Shown one piece after another: positions 61,509 through 64,000 of a stretch of DNA of 64,000 nt (its first letter is position 1; each line of letters starts with the position of its first letter). A model generated the notes under the pieces. The model was not told where the DNA came from, ran no database searches, and saw only the letters and a list, made by a program, of their open reading frames with translations. The DNA is taken from NCBI GenBank assembly GCA_903858815.1, contig CAIOKE010000331.1:1-64000 (forward strand), in the 5' to 3' direction. The position numbers and the translations under genes are program-made. This DNA is from an uncultured Planctomycetaceae bacterium (GTDB lineage Bacteria > Planctomycetota > Planctomycetia > Planctomycetales > Planctomycetaceae).

Positions 61509-64000
61509 GTGCGGGAACACGGTAAGGTTCGAACGTGGACACTGCTGCTGTGGAGTGTTGCCTGCGTACCGATGTTTGCTGCTCAGCCCCCGGACGAACT
61601 GCCCGAGACAGAAGAGGCTCCGGCGTGGCAGCAGCGTCTGCTGACGGAACGTCGCGTGCCGGGTGAGTTGGCGGAGCTCAGTGCCGCCATTGACCGCATG
61701 GATACCCAGGGGTTTGAACAGCAGCTGGAACTGCTGCGTGGTCTTGACGGGTCACTGATGGTCTCTGTGCTGAACGAAGGTTATCAGCCACTCTCAGCAG
61801 CGCTGTTCAGTCGGTTGCAGAATCTGGATGCCGCACTGCGGCGGATCGTCAATACTGCGGACGCAGTGGCAGCCAGTGAGCTGCAGCGGGTACTGCAGAG
61901 TGGCAGTACAACGGAGCTGCCGACTTTGCTGCATCGGTATTCCGGGACTACGACATCGCAGCGCATTCATCTGTTGCTGGCGGTACTGCATGCGGATCGT
62001 GGTCAGCAGCTGGCAGCTCAGCACTGGTTGCGGCCGCTGCAATCTCCGGCGACTGCTCCGGAAATCCGCAAGCTGGCCGATCAGCTTCTGCAGAGACTAT
62101 CTGAGTCACCGTCTGCTGCTGCTGCTGCCCCGCAGACTCAGCCTGTGCCAGCGGCTGCAGCCCCTGCGGTTGAAGCGGCTGTTGTGCCCCGGTTTTTGCG
62201 CTGGCTTGAACTGCTGCCCGTGTCTGTCAGTGTGCGTCGCGTTCATCAGGACACTCTGCAGCGATTCACGGATGCTCGCAGTGGGGGTGAACGTGGTATT
62301 CCATGGATGGCTGCAGATCCGACGCTGGATGCGGAACGAGTTTTTGTGAGGCAGCAGGATCGAGTGACTGCGTGGGATCGTAATACCGGCGAGTATCTCT
62401 GGAGTCGCAGTCTGAATCCACGGAAAGCCGGGGCAGCGGATGGTGCCACGCAGCGTTCGATTCAGCGTCCCGGAAGTGGGGGCATGGTTGAGCGGCACGA
62501 GTTTCTGGGGCGTGTGACCAGCGACCGCGATCGTCTGTATGTCGTCTACGGCGTGAATGATGCTGCCAGTCTGCGCAGTGCTGAAGAATCCCTGCAGCTG
62601 CGGATGCTGATGAATCGTGGCAATACCACCAGTTCCACGGAACTCTGGGAACTGATTGGAGTGGAGAAGAGTACGGGGCGTCGCTTGTGGACGGCGGGTG
62701 GCGAGCGAGTGGAGGATCGATTTCGCAACGAGTTATCGCAGGCGTGGTTTTTCGGACCACCGATCGTTGCTGAGGGGCGCCTGTATCAGGTGTTTGAGCG
62801 TGATGGTCTGATCAGCGTGGGTTGTCTGGAAGCATCCAGTGGCCAGTTGCTGTGGTCGACCCCACTTCTGACTCCGGAATTCAGCATTCAGCAGGATGCC
62901 CGGCGGCAGCTTCTATCGGCTCGCGGACTGGTGCACAAGGGTGTATTGATTGCGTCCACGACCGCTGGCTGGGTGTTTGCGATTGATCTGCTGACGCACA
63001 GTATTCTGTGGGCACAGCAGTTACCTGTCGTGCAGGAGGGGCAGATGCGAATTCCCGGGCAGGGGCGGCGTTTTGCCGGGATGTCGGCTCAGCCTCTGGT
63101 TGGGCCCCGCGTGCTGCGCTCACAGGATCCGCTCTTATCCGGACAGTCTCTGTTCTGGGTGCTGGCCGAAGCACCGGCACCAGTTCAGCTGGACGCGCTC
63201 AGTGGCCGTATTGAAACACTGTCGTCGATGGACGGCACGGTGTGTCTGCATCATGGTGATGGTTTGATTGTGATGGCCTCTGCTTTGAAAACGTCGGCCT
63301 ATCGCTGGCCTCAGCTGCAGTTGTTGTGGCAGCAGAACCGTGCGGCTGACGCTCCGCTGCCGGTGGGGCCTGGGGCCCTTGTCTCGGGGCAGTTGCTGGT
63401 ACCGCTGTCAGACGGCAGTATATCTGTGCTGAATCTGCAGGATGGCCGTGAGACGGAGCGTTTGCAGGGGTTGCGTGCCGGGCGTACGGCCGGTGGGTTA
63501 TATGGTGATTCGGCTGGTATCGTCAGTTTTGGTCTGGATCATGTTTCCCGACTGGGAACGGAGCGTGGTGAATTCGGCGGACCTGAGGACTGGTTCCAGC
63601 GTGCGAAGTTCCTGCTGGAAACGGGTCAACCGGCGGCGGCACTTCAGGTGCTGCAGACTGCAGCCGTGGGTGCGGTTCCTGACGAGCGCGTGCAGCGGCT
63701 GCGTTTTCGTGCGTCGCTGGCGATTTATGCCGCCAATCCTCAGCAGCAGCAGCCACTGCTGGAACAGCTTCACGGTCTGGCGGCACCGGGGTCTGAGCAG
63801 GCGATTGCTCACTATCTGTCACTGCAGTCGATCACTGTGGGGCAGGTGGATGCCGTGGATCGACTGACAGCGGCGCTGCAGCTGAGTGAGAGTCTGCTGC
63901 AGCAGGAGTTGCCAGTGCTGCAGACCTTGCTGACCACGGCACAAAGCAGTGAAGACAATCTGCTCAACGGGCGCACGGCCGGGGGGCTGTCCAGCTGGCG
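61509..64000 (+). CDS. Exported PQQ-like beta-propeller protein, 3' end missing
   Basis: The open frame runs from GTG 61509 (GGAG 7 nt upstream) to the window end, about 830 codons without a stop. It begins with a signal peptide (VRTWTLLLWSVACVPMFAAQ), then a helical region (residues 30-190) and an Ala/Pro linker. PQQ-type propeller blades follow, such as RVTAWDRNTGEYLWSRSL, RLYVVYGVND, GVEKSTGRRLWTAGG and CLEASSGQLLWSTPL. The last part turns helical (RAKFLLETGQPAAALQVLQTAAVG), like TPR repeats. It is probably an extracytoplasmic binding protein; the C-terminus is not in view. Confidence 0.85.
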   Translation, partial: MREHGKVRTWTLLLWSVACVPMFAAQPPDELPETEEAPAWQQRLLTERRVPGELAELSAAIDRMDTQGFEQQLELLRGLDGSLMVSVLNEGYQPLSAALFSRLQNLDAALRRIVNTADAVAASELQRVLQSGSTTELPTLLHRYSGTTTSQRIHLLLAVLHADRGQQLAAQHWLRPLQSPATAPEIRKLADQLLQRLSESPSAAAAAPQTQPVPAAAAPAVEAAVVPRFLRWLELLPVSVSVRRVHQDTLQRFTDARSGGERGIPWMAADPTLDAERVFVRQQDRVTAWDRNTGEYLWSRSLNPRKAGAADGATQRSIQRPGSGGMVERHEFLGRVTSDRDRLYVVYGVNDAASLRSAEESLQLRMLMNRGNTTSSTELWELIGVEKSTGRRLWTAGGERVEDRFRNELSQAWFFGPPIVAEGRLYQVFERDGLISVGCLEASSGQLLWSTPLLTPEFSIQQDARRQLLSARGLVHKGVLIASTTAGWVFAIDLLTHSILWAQQLPVVQEGQMRIPGQGRRFAGMSAQPLVGPRVLRSQDPLLSGQSLFWVLAEAPAPVQLDALSGRIETLSSMDGTVCLHHGDGLIVMASALKTSAYRWPQLQLLWQQNRAADAPLPVGPGALVSGQLLVPLSDGSISVLNLQDGRETERLQGLRAGRTAGGLYGDSAGIVSFGLDHVSRLGTERGEFGGPEDWFQRAKFLLETGQPAAALQVLQTAAVGAVPDERVQRLRFRASLAIYAANPQQQQPLLEQLHGLAAPGSEQAIAHYLSLQSITVGQVDAVDRLTAALQLSESLLQQELPVLQTLLTTAQSSEDNLLNGRTAGGLSSW

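Overview
The window reads as chromosomal DNA of a planctomycete (class Planctomycetia). This is inferred from gene content, not from a database search. The signs are GC-rich DNA with loose gene packing, few strong Shine-Dalgarno sites and many GTG/TTG starts; secreted PQQ-type propellers (one carrying EF-hands), PhoD and sugar-active hydrolases; an RDD/zinc-ribbon membrane protein; a NagB/PIG-L fusion; and a ChdC-type haem enzyme. I see no phage, IS transposase, CRISPR array, rRNA or tRNA.

Layout. 1-1222 is gene-free and rich in inverted repeats: two ~95-bp arms flank about 1 kb containing a long hairpin and three tandem operator-like palindromes. 1303-5227 has a GATase-like protein on the minus strand, an RDD membrane protein and ribosomal protein S20. 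5930-11011 is a tight operon (Gfo/Idh/MocA oxidoreductase, acyl-CoA dehydrogenase-like protein, inositol monophosphatase, PhoD phosphatase). 11276-18177 has an extremely acidic small protein, purine nucleoside phosphorylase, ChdC/HemQ, a large disordered envelope protein, a PilZ protein and the NagB/PIG-L fusion. 18379-26114 has a large membrane protein, infC with an apparent AUU start, exported MsrB, a stand-alone M41-like protease, argG and a eukaryotic-type UDP-sugar pyrophosphorylase. 26469-39420 is almost entirely plus strand: a 1170-aa membrane/TPR protein, a frameshifted membrane protein gene, a LOG protein, xylulokinase, an NtrC-type regulator, a glycosyltransferase, priA and a PLP decarboxylase. 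39586-51601 has signalling proteins (PAS-GAF-REC and FixJ-like), a DUF885 hydrolase with a CPBP protease, trpC, an Nramp-like transporter, an IlvD/Edd dehydratase and nth. 51724-55267 is a secreted carbohydrate/ester-processing trio. 55392-58065 holds RidA and then a compact ACT-protein / H-protein / two-cluster ferredoxin operon. 58079-61133 (minus) has hemC, a cytochrome c'-like protein and a secreted hypothetical protein. 61509 to the window end is a truncated PQQ-propeller gene.

Most housekeeping genes (rpsT, infC, argG, trpC, priA, nth, hemC) are scattered singly instead of sitting in their usual operons. The strongest candidate for an undescribed system is the ACT / lipoyl H-protein / ferredoxin operon at 55974-58065, where no glycine-cleavage partner gene is present. 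Other items worth attention are the inverted-repeat element at 1-1181 with its triple palindrome, families of short palindromic repeats in intergenic DNA, and several proteins that keep a family fold but have changed key residues (GATase Cys to Gly, NagB Asp to Thr, Nramp without its metal-binding motif).
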